From NCBI RefSeq assembly GCF_014206975.1, contig NZ_JACHOU010000006.1, positions 124,001 to 188,000 on the forward strand: a DNA stretch of 64,000 bases, given 5' to 3'. Positions 56,636 through 64,000 of this stretch are shown here, piece by piece. The position numbers and the translations under genes were made by a program. The notes beneath the pieces are model-generated. The model searched no databases and was not told the DNA's origin. It saw only the letters and a program-made list of their open reading frames with translations. Within the stretch, counting starts at the first letter, position 1; every line of letters begins with the position of its first letter. This DNA is from Aminobacter aganoensis (GTDB lineage: Bacteria > Pseudomonadota > Alphaproteobacteria > Rhizobiales > Rhizobiaceae).

Positions 56636-58120
56636 CTATGCCGCCCGATAGTCCGGCGCGCTTGCCAGGTAGCCTGCATAGGCGTCGGCGTTTGGCGGGG
56701 TAAAGTTTTCTGCCAGTGCGTTGCGTCGCCGCTTCCTGGCGCCGATGTCGGCCAGAAGTTCGTCGAAATGCTTGAAATGATAGGGCGCGACGCAGAGGCC
56801 GCCATAGACGCCGGCAGCGGGGCGTTCGTTGCGCTTCCAGTGCAGCATCACGTCGATGTTGTCGTTCATTTCCTGGCGCGTCGGCTGGCGCCCCAGCATG
56901 CCGTCGGCGTAGCGCACCAGCCAGTTGCCGGCGAGCTCGGCGCTCAGCACCGTGCAGAATGACGAGTTGAAGCCGACGAAACCCATGTCGGGCAGATCGG
57001 GATTGGCGATGACCCGGTAGAGCCTGTACTGCCCGTCGGGCTCGACCAGCTTGCGCCGGTACTCTTCCGGCAGGAACGGCACGCCGGATTTCCAGCCCAC
57101 CGCAAGGAGCGCCATGTCGGCCGCCACGCGCTCGCCGCCCGACAGAATCACCGTACCCGGCTCGTAGCTCGCGATCGTGCCCTGGATCGCCTTGATTCGC
57201 CCGTCCGCCACCATGTCGAAGAAGCCCGGCGTGACGATCGGGACCGAGCAGTTGATCGTCGATTCGATCGGCTTGGTCGGCCTGAGCCCGGTCTTCTTCA
57301 ATTTGAGCTGCAGCGAGAGCAGGCTTTCGAGCGCCCGCCAGTTGGCCCAGACGAACGGCTTGGCGACGCTGTGCGCGAGCCGCGCCAGCAGCGGCTGGTC
57401 CCAGTTCGGGAACATCACCTCCTGGGCACGGACATAAAGGATGCGCTTGAAGTTGATCAGGCCGCCGATGAAATACGGGATGCGCCAGACCGGCTCGAGA
57501 TAGACGATGGTGACGCCGCTGGCCCCGGAATGGACCGCATTGACGGCGATGTCGGTGGCGGACTTCGAAAAGCCGAGCACGACGACGCGCTTGCCCTTCA
57601 CGGTGGCGGAATCGGTGTATTCCGAGGAGTGGAGCACCTGGCCGCCGGCTGCGGTGAAATCATCCTGGCCCGGATGCACGAGTTCGCGTTTTTCGCTGAA
57701 ATTGCCGGTGCAGACCGCGACGAAGTCGAAATCCTCGCTCGCCACGTTTCCGCCTGCGGCAAGCTCGACGCTCCAGCCCCTGGCTCCTTGCCGCCGCTGC
57801 ATCGAAACCACCTTGGTGCCGTAGCGGATGAGCGGCACCAGCCCGTTCCGCTCGGCATAGGTCCTGAGATAGGCGTGGACCTGCGTGCCCTTGGGCCATT
57901 CCGGATAGTCGTCCGGCATCGGCATCGAGGTGTAGCGATAGAGATCCTTGGGGCTTTGCGTCTGAACCTCGGGATAGGAGCGCGACGGCTCCCAGACCCC
58001 GCCCAGGTCGCCGCCGCGCTCGACGATGTGGACCTCGTGGCCACGTTGCCTGAAGGCATGCGCAGCCGCGAGCCCGCTCACGCCCGCGCCGACGACGCAG
58101 ACTTTCTTCTTCTCGACCAT
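56636..58120 (-). CDS. Flavin-containing monooxygenase-like oxidoreductase
   Basis: A 494-residue FAD/NAD(P)H enzyme. The FAD site is VCVVGAGVSGLAAAHAFRQRGH at the N terminus, followed by ERGGDLGGVWEPSRSYPEVQTQS. An FMO-like fingerprint is partly kept (GGQVLHSSEY), and the second nucleotide site is VVVLGFSKSATDIA. It probably hydroxylates or performs Baeyer-Villiger oxidation on an unknown substrate. AAGGAAAAG precedes ATG 58120. It is 92 bases downstream of a cupin gene in the same direction. Confidence 0.86.
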   Translation of the reverse strand: MVEKKKVCVVGAGVSGLAAAHAFRQRGHEVHIVERGGDLGGVWEPSRSYPEVQTQSPKDLYRYTSMPMPDDYPEWPKGTQVHAYLRTYAERNGLVPLIRYGTKVVSMQRRQGARGWSVELAAGGNVASEDFDFVAVCTGNFSEKRELVHPGQDDFTAAGGQVLHSSEYTDSATVKGKRVVVLGFSKSATDIAVNAVHSGASGVTIVYLEPVWRIPYFIGGLINFKRILYVRAQEVMFPNWDQPLLARLAHSVAKPFVWANWRALESLLSLQLKLKKTGLRPTKPIESTINCSVPIVTPGFFDMVADGRIKAIQGTIASYEPGTVILSGGERVAADMALLAVGWKSGVPFLPEEYRRKLVEPDGQYRLYRVIANPDLPDMGFVGFNSSFCTVLSAELAGNWLVRYADGMLGRQPTRQEMNDNIDVMLHWKRNERPAAGVYGGLCVAPYHFKHFDELLADIGARKRRRNALAENFTPPNADAYAGYLASAPDYRAA

Positions 58121-58212
58121 TTGCTTTTCCTTGTCGTCAGGACGCGGGCTCGCCCGCGCACGCGACAGATGTCGCGTACGCCTGAACGAGCGGCGGCGTG
58201 TGATCCGGTGGC

Positions 58213-58665
58213 TTAGTCGTTGGCTTCCGGCGGCAGGAAGTTGACCTCGTGCTGGGCCGAGACCTTCACCACCTCGGCCGGGTCGGCGAGGTTGTCGAGC
58301 TTGTTGAACAGCTCTTCCAGCATGCCCGCCGGCGACACCCAGAACAGGGCCTTGGTCGGCTTGTCGGACTTGTTGAAATAGCCGTGCGGGATGCCGCGCG
58401 GCATGCGCACAAGGTCGCCTGCCTTGGCCTTGACCCATTCGCCGTCGAGCTTCAGGTCAAGTTCGCCTTCCTGCACCAGGATGAACTCTTCCTGGGTCGG
58501 GTGAATGTGCACGGGCACGAACTGGCCCGGCTCGCTGTTGGTCTCGAAGGCGAAGGTGGAATCGCACACCGCCTTGGGAAAATAGACCTGTCCAAGGATG
58601 TTCCAGGTCTTGCCGGCATAGCCGTCGCCCTTGCGCGTGATGCCCTTGGCGAGTTCCTTGCTCAT
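58213..58665 (-). CDS. Cupin domain protein
   Basis: A 150-residue single-cupin protein. The metal-binding motif is VPVHIHPTQEEFILVQEGELDL (His, His, Glu) and the second His is in PRGIPHGYFN. It may be a small dioxygenase, isomerase or binding protein. It is the first gene before the monooxygenase and diverges from an AraC regulator gene, so the three probably act together. Confidence 0.87.
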   Translation of the reverse strand: MSKELAKGITRKGDGYAGKTWNILGQVYFPKAVCDSTFAFETNSEPGQFVPVHIHPTQEEFILVQEGELDLKLDGEWVKAKAGDLVRMPRGIPHGYFNKSDKPTKALFWVSPAGMLEELFNKLDNLADPAEVVKVSAQHEVNFLPPEAND

Positions 58666-58860
58666 TTCATGTTCCCTCTGTTCGAAGGACCTGCCCAGGG
58701 CGGCCCTTTCATTTGTTCCACCCCAAAGAGTGCTGCAGAGATCGCAGAGACACTAGCCGGAATGCGCGGCGACTATCCACAAAACGCAAAAATGCGGCAG
58801 CGCGGATGCATTGCCCTTCATTTTCATTGGCAGCCGCAAGATCGGTGCTAGTCTGGCCGC
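58666..58860. promoter_or_regulatory. Divergent promoter region of the cupin/FMO and AraC genes
   Basis: About 195 bases between the starts of the cupin gene (58665, minus) and the AraC gene (58861, plus). I see no gene or clear dyad. It should hold both promoters and the AraC binding sites. Confidence 0.4.
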
Positions 58861-59883
58861 ATGCTGATGGAAGAGGCGTCCGTTCGAAGGGTCCCGCTTT
58901 CCGATCATGTCTTGTTTCAGTCGAACGATCTCGACTGCGCCAGGGAGCGGGTCGCCCAGAAGTTCTGCAATCACCGACTGGACATCATCGGTGATCGAAA
59001 ACCGTTTCGCGTCACGCACAATCATGCCCCCGGCGAGATGATCTCGCTGAACTACATCAGCTACGGCGCCGACGTGCTGATCGACCCGGGCGAACTTGGC
59101 GACTTCTATCTGATCCAGATGCCGGTTTCGGGCACGGCGACCGTCCGCAACGGCAGCCAAGAATTCCTCACCGACCGCAGCATCGCCTCCGTGCTCAACG
59201 CCGACCTGGCGACGAGGATGAAGTGGTGGCAGGGCTGCGCCCAACTGCTCATCCAGGTGCGCAAGGCGCCGCTGCATGCCTTCGCCATGCGCCTGCTCGA
59301 CCGCGACATACCGGGAGCGCTGATCTTCGATCCGCTCGTCGATTTTTCGCGGCCCGAGATGCAGGCATGGCGCCGCCTGGCCAACTCGCTGTTCCACGCC
59401 GCGGAGATGAGGCCAGCCTCGGCCGGTTCAGGCATCCAGAACGTGCTCTACGAACAGCATCTGCTGGAACTGTTCCTGCGCAGCCAGCCCAGCAACATGA
59501 GCCTGTTCTTCGACGACCAGAGGCAGGGAGCCGCCCCCCGCCATCTCAAGCGCGCCGAGGAGTTCATCCGCGCCCATGCCGCCCTGCCGATCGGGCTGCA
59601 CGAGATCGCCGGGGCCGCCGGCGTGGCGCCCCGGACGCTGCAACTCGCCTACAGGAACGCCTTCGGCATCTCGCCGCTGCGCGCGCTGACGCGCGAGCGC
59701 ATGCGCCGCGCCCGCTTCGACCTGGTGGCAACCGAAGCCACCGTCACCGATGTCGCGCTGAAATGGGGCTTCACCCATTTCGGCCGCTTCGCCGCCGAAT
59801 ACCGCCATGAGTTCGGAGAGCTTCCGCGTGAGACGCGGCAGGCCCGGCACGGCCTGGGCCGTGCCGGGCATGAACTGGCCTGA
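58861..59883 (+). CDS. AraC family transcriptional regulator
   Basis: A 340-residue regulator with an N-terminal effector-binding domain of the AraC_binding_2 type (MISLNYISYGADVLIDPGEL, YLIQMPVSGTATV) and a C-terminal AraC/XylS double helix-turn-helix, residues about 230-330 (LHEIAGAAGVAPRTLQLAYRNAFGISPLRAL ... VTDVALKWGFTHFGRFAAEYRHEFGELPRE). It probably activates the divergent cupin/monooxygenase genes in response to their substrate. Confidence 0.9.
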   Translation: MLMEEASVRRVPLSDHVLFQSNDLDCARERVAQKFCNHRLDIIGDRKPFRVTHNHAPGEMISLNYISYGADVLIDPGELGDFYLIQMPVSGTATVRNGSQEFLTDRSIASVLNADLATRMKWWQGCAQLLIQVRKAPLHAFAMRLLDRDIPGALIFDPLVDFSRPEMQAWRRLANSLFHAAEMRPASAGSGIQNVLYEQHLLELFLRSQPSNMSLFFDDQRQGAAPRHLKRAEEFIRAHAALPIGLHEIAGAAGVAPRTLQLAYRNAFGISPLRALTRERMRRARFDLVATEATVTDVALKWGFTHFGRFAAEYRHEFGELPRETRQARHGLGRAGHELA

Positions 59884-59895
59884 ACGCCCGTCCCG

Positions 59896-60705
59896 CTAGG
59901 TTTTGGCCGATTCGGCGGGAGCTACCGCGCGCAGCGTCTGCTTGCGGCCGGTAGGCTCGTAGGCGAACGCCTCGACGACGCGGCCACCGAGCAGGTGCTC
60001 GGCAACGATGCGATCGATGGCCGCCTCCGTGACGCCGCCGTAATAAGTGCCTTCGGGATAGACCTGGATGACAGGGGCCAGGTTGCACGGGCCGAGGCAG
60101 GTCGACTTGCAGCTCATGGTGCCGTCGCCGGTCGTGCGCAGCTTCTGGCGGTCCTGATGGTTGCGCAGATGGCCCCAGATGAGATCGGCGCCGGCGGCGT
60201 TGCACGGCCCGCCCTGGCAGACCAGCACGCGGCGCTTCTGCGCCGGGACCAGCGAACCTTCCGGCACCAGCCTTTCGGCGGGCGGAACGGGAGCGGCAGC
60301 CTGCGCGCCTTCGACGAGCCCGGCCATGAGGGCGGCGAGAAGCGGACTGTCGGCAAGGCCCTGGGCGATCCTGACCTGGGGCCACGCCACACCGTCCTCG
60401 GCCTGCCAACGGCGTAGCGACTTGGTGAGCCAGGCGGTGAAGCTCGGCTCGATGGGCAGCATCAGCGGCAAAATGAGCACATCGGAGGCGCCGGCCGCGC
60501 GCAATGAACCAAGCGCCTCGCGCAGCGACGGCGTGCCTTGCTCGGTGAAGCCAAAACTGGCACCGGCGACGCCCGGCAGCGCGGCTACCAGATCGGCAAG
60601 CTGTTGCATCTGCCTGTAGGGCGCGGCGGCAAAAGCCGATTTGGCGACCAGCAGCATGTGCCTTTGCGGCGCAGCATTGTTTTCGGTTGTGTTCGACACC
60701 TGCAA
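59896..60705 (-). CDS. CbiX-like domain fused to a thioredoxin-type 2Fe-2S ferredoxin
   Basis: A 269-residue fusion. The N-terminal half (about residues 18-115) is CbiX/cobaltochelatase-like, with HMLLVAKSAFAAAPYRQM and DVLILPLMLPIEPSFTAW. The C-terminal half has VLVCQGGPCNAAGA and MSCKSTCLGPCNLAPVIQVYP, the Cys pattern of thioredoxin-fold 2Fe-2S ferredoxins. A cobalamin riboswitch precedes it. It likely inserts cobalt or handles a corrinoid with redox help. The canonical CbiX ligand His residues are not clearly retained, so chelatase activity is uncertain. Confidence 0.82.
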   Translation of the reverse strand: MQVSNTTENNAAPQRHMLLVAKSAFAAAPYRQMQQLADLVAALPGVAGASFGFTEQGTPSLREALGSLRAAGASDVLILPLMLPIEPSFTAWLTKSLRRWQAEDGVAWPQVRIAQGLADSPLLAALMAGLVEGAQAAAPVPPAERLVPEGSLVPAQKRRVLVCQGGPCNAAGADLIWGHLRNHQDRQKLRTTGDGTMSCKSTCLGPCNLAPVIQVYPEGTYYGGVTEAAIDRIVAEHLLGGRVVEAFAYEPTGRKQTLRAVAPAESAKT

Positions 60706-60817
60706 TCCCTGACCAGCCGTGGCGGGATTGCGGCAACGCAGGCAGAAGCCGGCGCCGGGATGGCAACCGTTTCAACCGCGCTCCAGTGGTACACCCCGCC
60801 CACGGAACCTCACTTGG

Positions 60818-61045
60818 TCAGGCAGGTCTCCTGGCTCGCGGGTCGTTGCTTCATCGCCCGTCTTCCCGGCATCCATGCCAGTGACGTGGTGGGCAATGTG
60901 GCTATTCACCATTGGGGCATAAACTTTCCGAAAGCGGACACCGCTTTCCGAAAAACATGTCCCGACCGCTCACAGTTGCGGGGCAGCTTCGGCTTTGACC
61001 GAATTCCCTCTTAGCTCCCGCCCGGAGGCGGGAGAACCATAACCG
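60818..61045 (-). promoter_or_regulatory. Cobalamin riboswitch controlling the CbiX-ferredoxin gene
   Basis: On the minus strand the B12 box CGAGCCAGGAGACCTGCC reads from 60838 to 60821. Upstream are CCCCGCAACTGTGAG (60984-60970), GCCACATTG (60903-60895) and GGGAAGACGGG (near 60868), in the order of adenosylcobalamin riboswitches. A CTCCCGCC stem near 61013-61032 begins the element. It is followed by the CbiX gene after about 110 bases. Confidence 0.92.
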
Positions 61046-61083
61046 TGCGGCAAGCTATAGGCGCGCGCCGCCAAGTCAAGCGG

Positions 61084-64000
61084 CTATTCGGCAGCCTCGG
61101 CGAAGGCCGCCGGCACGTAGTTGAGGATCGGCGCGAGCCAGCGCTCGGCCTCCTGGAGCGACATGCCCTTGCGCCTGGCATAGTCCTCGACCTGGTCGCG
61201 CTCGACCTTGGCGACGCCGAAATAGTAGCTCTCGGGGTGCGCGAGATAGAGGCCCGACACCGACGAGCCCGGCCACATCGCCATGCTTTCGGTCAGCGCC
61301 ACGCCGGCGTTGCTTTCGGCATCGAGCAGCCTGAACAGCGTCGTCTTCTCGGTGTGGTCCGGCTGCGCCGGGTAGCCCGGCGCCGGGCGGATGCCGTGAT
61401 AGGCCTCGCCGATCAGCTCGTCGCCCGACAGGTTTTCGTCTGTGGCATAGCCCCAGAACTCCTTGCGCACGCGCTCGTGCATGCGCTCGGCAAAGGCCTC
61501 GGCGAAGCGGTCGGCCAGCGCCTTGACCAGGATCGAGGAGTAGTCGTCGTTGGCGCGTTCGAAGCGCTCGGCAATCGCCACTTCCTCGATGCCCGCGGTC
61601 ACCACGAAGCCGCCGACATAGTCGGCCTTGCCGCTGTCGAGAGGCGCGACGAAGTCGGACAGCGCGACATTCGGCCTGCCGTCGCGCTTGGTCAGCTGCT
61701 GGCGCAGGGTGAAGAAGCTCGCAAGTTCCTGCTTGCGGCTGTCATCCGTGAACAGCCTGATGTCGTCGCCGACGACATTGGCCGGCCAGAAGCCGATCAC
61801 CGCCCTTGGCGCGAACCACTTCTCGTCGATGATCTTCTTCAACATCGCCTGGGCGTCTTCGAACAGCTGGCGCGCCGCCGGGCCCTGATGCTCGTCTTCG
61901 AGGATCTTCGGGTAGCGGCCCTTGAGCTCCCAGGTCTGGAAGAAAGGCGTCCAGTCGATGTAGCGGGCGAGCTCGGCGAGATCCCAGCTCTCGAACACCT
62001 TGGTTCCGAGGAAGCTCGGCTTCGGCGGCGCGTAGCCGGTCCAGTCGACCTTGTGCGCATTGGCGCGGGCCTTTGCCAGCGGCAGCCGCTGCTTGTCGGC
62101 CTCCGAGCGGGCATGGGCGTCGGCGACCTTCTTGTACTCCGCCTGCACGGTTTCGACGTAGCCGCCCCTGGCCTCCGGCGAAAGCAGGTTGGAGACCACC
62201 CCGACCGCGCGGCTGGCATCGGTGACATAGACTGCCTGGCCGCGCTCGTAGCGCGGATGGATCTTCACCGCCGTGTGGACGCGGCTGGTGGTGGCGCCGC
62301 CGATCAGCAGCGGAATGTCGAAGCCCTCGCGCTCCATCTCGGCGGCGACATGCGCCATCTCGTCGAGCGACGGCGTGATCAGGCCGGACAGGCCGATGAT
62401 GTCGACCTTCTCGTCCTTCGCGACCTGCAGGATCTTGGTTGCCGGCACCATGACGCCGAGATCAATGATCTCGTAGTTGTTGCAGGCAAGGACCACGCCG
62501 ACGATGTTCTTGCCGATGTCATGGACGTCGCCCTTGACCGTCGCCATCAAGATCTTGCCGGCGCTCCGGCGCTCGCCGGTGTCGATGCCCTTGGCGGCGT
62601 TGGCGGCCTTTTCTGCCTCCATGTGCGGCAGCAGCCCGGCCACCGCCTGCTTCATGACGCGGGCCGACTTCACCACCTGGGGCAGGAACATCTTGCCGGC
62701 GCCGAACAGGTCGCCGACGACGTTCATGCCGGCCATCAGCGGTCCTTCGATGACATGCAGCGGACGCTCCGCCTTCAGCCTGGCCTCTTCGGTGTCGGCG
62801 TCGATGAACTCGGTGATGCCGTTGACCAGCGCGTGGCTGATGCGCTGCTCGACCGCCCAGTCGCGCCAGGCGAGGTCGCGCTCCTTGGCTTCCTTGCCAG
62901 CCGTGCCCTTGTAGCGCTCGGCCAGTTCGAGAAGGCGTTCCGTCGCCGTGCCGCCGGCCTTGGGCAGCCGGTTGAGAACGACGTCCTCGCAGGCTTCGCG
63001 CAGTTCCGGATCGATCGATTCATAGACCGCCAACTGGCCGGCATTGACGATGCCCATGTCCATGCCTGCCTGGATGCAGTGGTACAGGAACACGGCATGC
63101 ATCGCCTCGCGCACGGGTTCGTTGCCGCGGAACGAGAAAGACAGGTTGGACACGCCGCCCGACACGTGGACGTGCGGCAGGGTGCGAGTGATCTCCCGCG
63201 TCGCCTCGATGAAGTCGACGCCGTAATTGTCGTGCTCCTCGATGCCGGTGGCCACCGCGAAGATGTTGGGATCGAAGATGATGTCCTCGGGCGCGAATCC
63301 GGCCTGCTCGGTCAGCAGCTTGTAGGCGCGGGTGCAGATCTCGACCTTGCGCGCCTTGGTGTCGGCCTGGCCCTGCTCGTCGAAGGCCATGACGACCACG
63401 GCGGCACCATAGGCGCGGCACAGGCGTGCGTGATGCAGGAAGGCTTCCTCGCCTTCCTTCATCGAAATGGAATTGACAATCGCCTTGCCCTGCACGCACT
63501 TCAGCCCGGCCTCGATGACGTCCCACTTGGAGCTGTCGATCATGACCGGCACGCGCGCGATGTCGGGTTCGGCGGCGATCAGGTTGAGATACTCGACCAT
63601 CGCCTTCTTCGAATCGATCAGGCCCTCGTCCATGTTGATGTCGATGATCTGGGCGCCGTTGGCGACCTGGTCGCGCGCGACTTCGAGCGCCGCCGCATAG
63701 TCGCCCGCCGTGATCAGCTTGCGGAACTTGGCCGAGCCGGTGACGTTGGTGCGCTCGCCGACATTGACGAACGGAATCTCGTCGGTGAGCGTGAACGGCT
63801 CGAGGCCCGACAGCCGCATCTGCGGCTTCAGTTCCGGCAATTGGCGCGGCGGATGCTTGGCCACCGCTTCGGCGATGGCCCGGATGTGCTCCGGCGTCGA
63901 GCCGCAGCAACCGCCGGCGACGTTGATCAGGCCTTCCCTGGCGAACTCCTCGACCTGGGCGGCCATGAATTCCGGGCTCTCGTCATACTGGCCGAAGGCG
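61084..64000 (-). CDS. metH: Cobalamin-dependent methionine synthase, C-terminal part
   Basis: The 972 visible residues continue past the window's right edge at their N terminus. In order: the end of the homocysteine domain with zinc ligands ([14 protein letters not shown]), a pterin-binding domain ([20 protein letters not shown]), the cobalamin-binding region with [20 protein letters not shown] (DxHxxG lower ligand), and the activation domain with AdoMet motif [15 protein letters not shown]. It remethylates homocysteine. It lies just upstream of the CbiX gene in the same direction, with the riboswitch between. Confidence 0.96.
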   Translation of the reverse strand, partial: AFGQYDESPEFMAAQVEEFAREGLINVAGGCCGSTPEHIRAIAEAVAKHPPRQLPELKPQMRLSGLEPFTLTDEIPFVNVGERTNVTGSAKFRKLITAGDYAAALEVARDQVANGAQIIDINMDEGLIDSKKAMVEYLNLIAAEPDIARVPVMIDSSKWDVIEAGLKCVQGKAIVNSISMKEGEEAFLHHARLCRAYGAAVVVMAFDEQGQADTKARKVEICTRAYKLLTEQAGFAPEDIIFDPNIFAVATGIEEHDNYGVDFIEATREITRTLPHVHVSGGVSNLSFSFRGNEPVREAMHAVFLYHCIQAGMDMGIVNAGQLAVYESIDPELREACEDVVLNRLPKAGGTATERLLELAERYKGTAGKEAKERDLAWRDWAVEQRISHALVNGITEFIDADTEEARLKAERPLHVIEGPLMAGMNVVGDLFGAGKMFLPQVVKSARVMKQAVAGLLPHMEAEKAANAAKGIDTGERRSAGKILMATVKGDVHDIGKNIVGVVLACNNYEIIDLGVMVPATKILQVAKDEKVDIIGLSGLITPSLDEMAHVAAEMEREGFDIPLLIGGATTSRVHTAVKIHPRYERGQAVYVTDASRAVGVVSNLLSPEARGGYVETVQAEYKKVADAHARSEADKQRLPLAKARANAHKVDWTGYAPPKPSFLGTKVFESWDLAELARYIDWTPFFQTWELKGRYPKILEDEHQGPAARQLFEDAQAMLKKIIDEKWFAPRAVIGFWPANVVGDDIRLFTDDSRKQELASFFTLRQQLTKRDGRPNVALSDFVAPLDSGKADYVGGFVVTAGIEEVAIAERFERANDDYSSILVKALADRFAEAFAERMHERVRKEFWGYATDENLSGDELIGEAYHGIRPAPGYPAQPDHTEKTTLFRLLDAESNAGVALTESMAMWPGSSVSGLYLAHPESYYFGVAKVERDQVEDYARRKGMSLQEAERWLAPILNYVPAAFAEAAE

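Overview
The window is high-GC, densely coded chromosome of an alphaproteobacterium of the Rhizobiales, most like Mesorhizobium or a close Phyllobacteriaceae relative. Several features point there: the rhizobial FlgJ/CheL-type rod protein, an Omp10-like lipoprotein, CpdR next to an N-formylglutamate amidohydrolase and tRNA-Val(GAC), ornithine decarboxylase plus homospermidine synthase, an AbcR-like sRNA, and rhizobial dispersed palindromic repeats. I see no phage, transposon, integron or CRISPR array. This is core or near-core chromosome with unusually many readable RNA regulators.

Layout. 1-1245: end of a flagellar operon. 1412-3573: SCP2-domain protein, GNAT acetyltransferase and ornithine decarboxylase behind a structured speF-type leader (about 3640-3995). 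4122-13046: amidase, membrane-anchored DUF1963 protein, LysR regulator, a DUF1007/NicO metal pair, an acetyltransferase, an aminotransferase and an SDR. 13340-20624: envelope and metabolic genes (TerB-like protein, TrhO, muramidase, KDPG aldolase, DUF882 protein) and a sigma-54 response regulator. 20767-25959: oligopeptidase F, pabB-pabC, and a ParD/ParE-like pair translationally coupled to a DUF3445 haem enzyme. 26097-34387: homospermidine synthase, Omp10-like lipoprotein, 5'-nucleotidase with LysM, ferrochelatase, an FAD oxidoreductase, and SPFH/NfeD. 34668-42159: arabinose-5-phosphate isomerase, an outer-membrane barrel, BluB under a cobalamin riboswitch, GalU, a lytic transglycosylase and a DUF459 protein. 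42350-48653: gltBD. 49154-56523: threonine aldolase, a Tat-type hydrolase with divergent Rrf2 regulator, Hsp20 with a likely RpoH promoter and ROSE-like thermosensor, a lipase-like hydrolase, HisN-like phosphatase, AbcR-like sRNA, HutG-like enzyme, CpdR and tRNA-Val. 56636-64000: FMO/cupin/AraC module, CbiX-ferredoxin fusion under a second cobalamin riboswitch, and the 3' part of metH.

Themes. (1) Polyamines: ornithine decarboxylase makes putrescine and Hss makes homospermidine, and each is preceded by RNA structure. (2) Cobalt/B12: a NicO transporter, BluB, a CbiX-like protein and the B12 enzyme MetH lie in one window, two of them behind riboswitches. (3) Cell wall: muramidase, DUF882 protein, lytic transglycosylase, LysM nucleotidase and DUF459 hydrolase. 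(4) Hidden RNA: speF leader, two B12 riboswitches, a ROSE-like element, an AbcR-like sRNA and a possible hss attenuator. No wholly new multi-gene system is evident. The least explained units are the toxin-antitoxin/DUF3445 operon, the FMO/cupin/AraC module and the membrane-anchored DUF1963 protein. All assignments are by reading motifs and family memory; no database search was possible.
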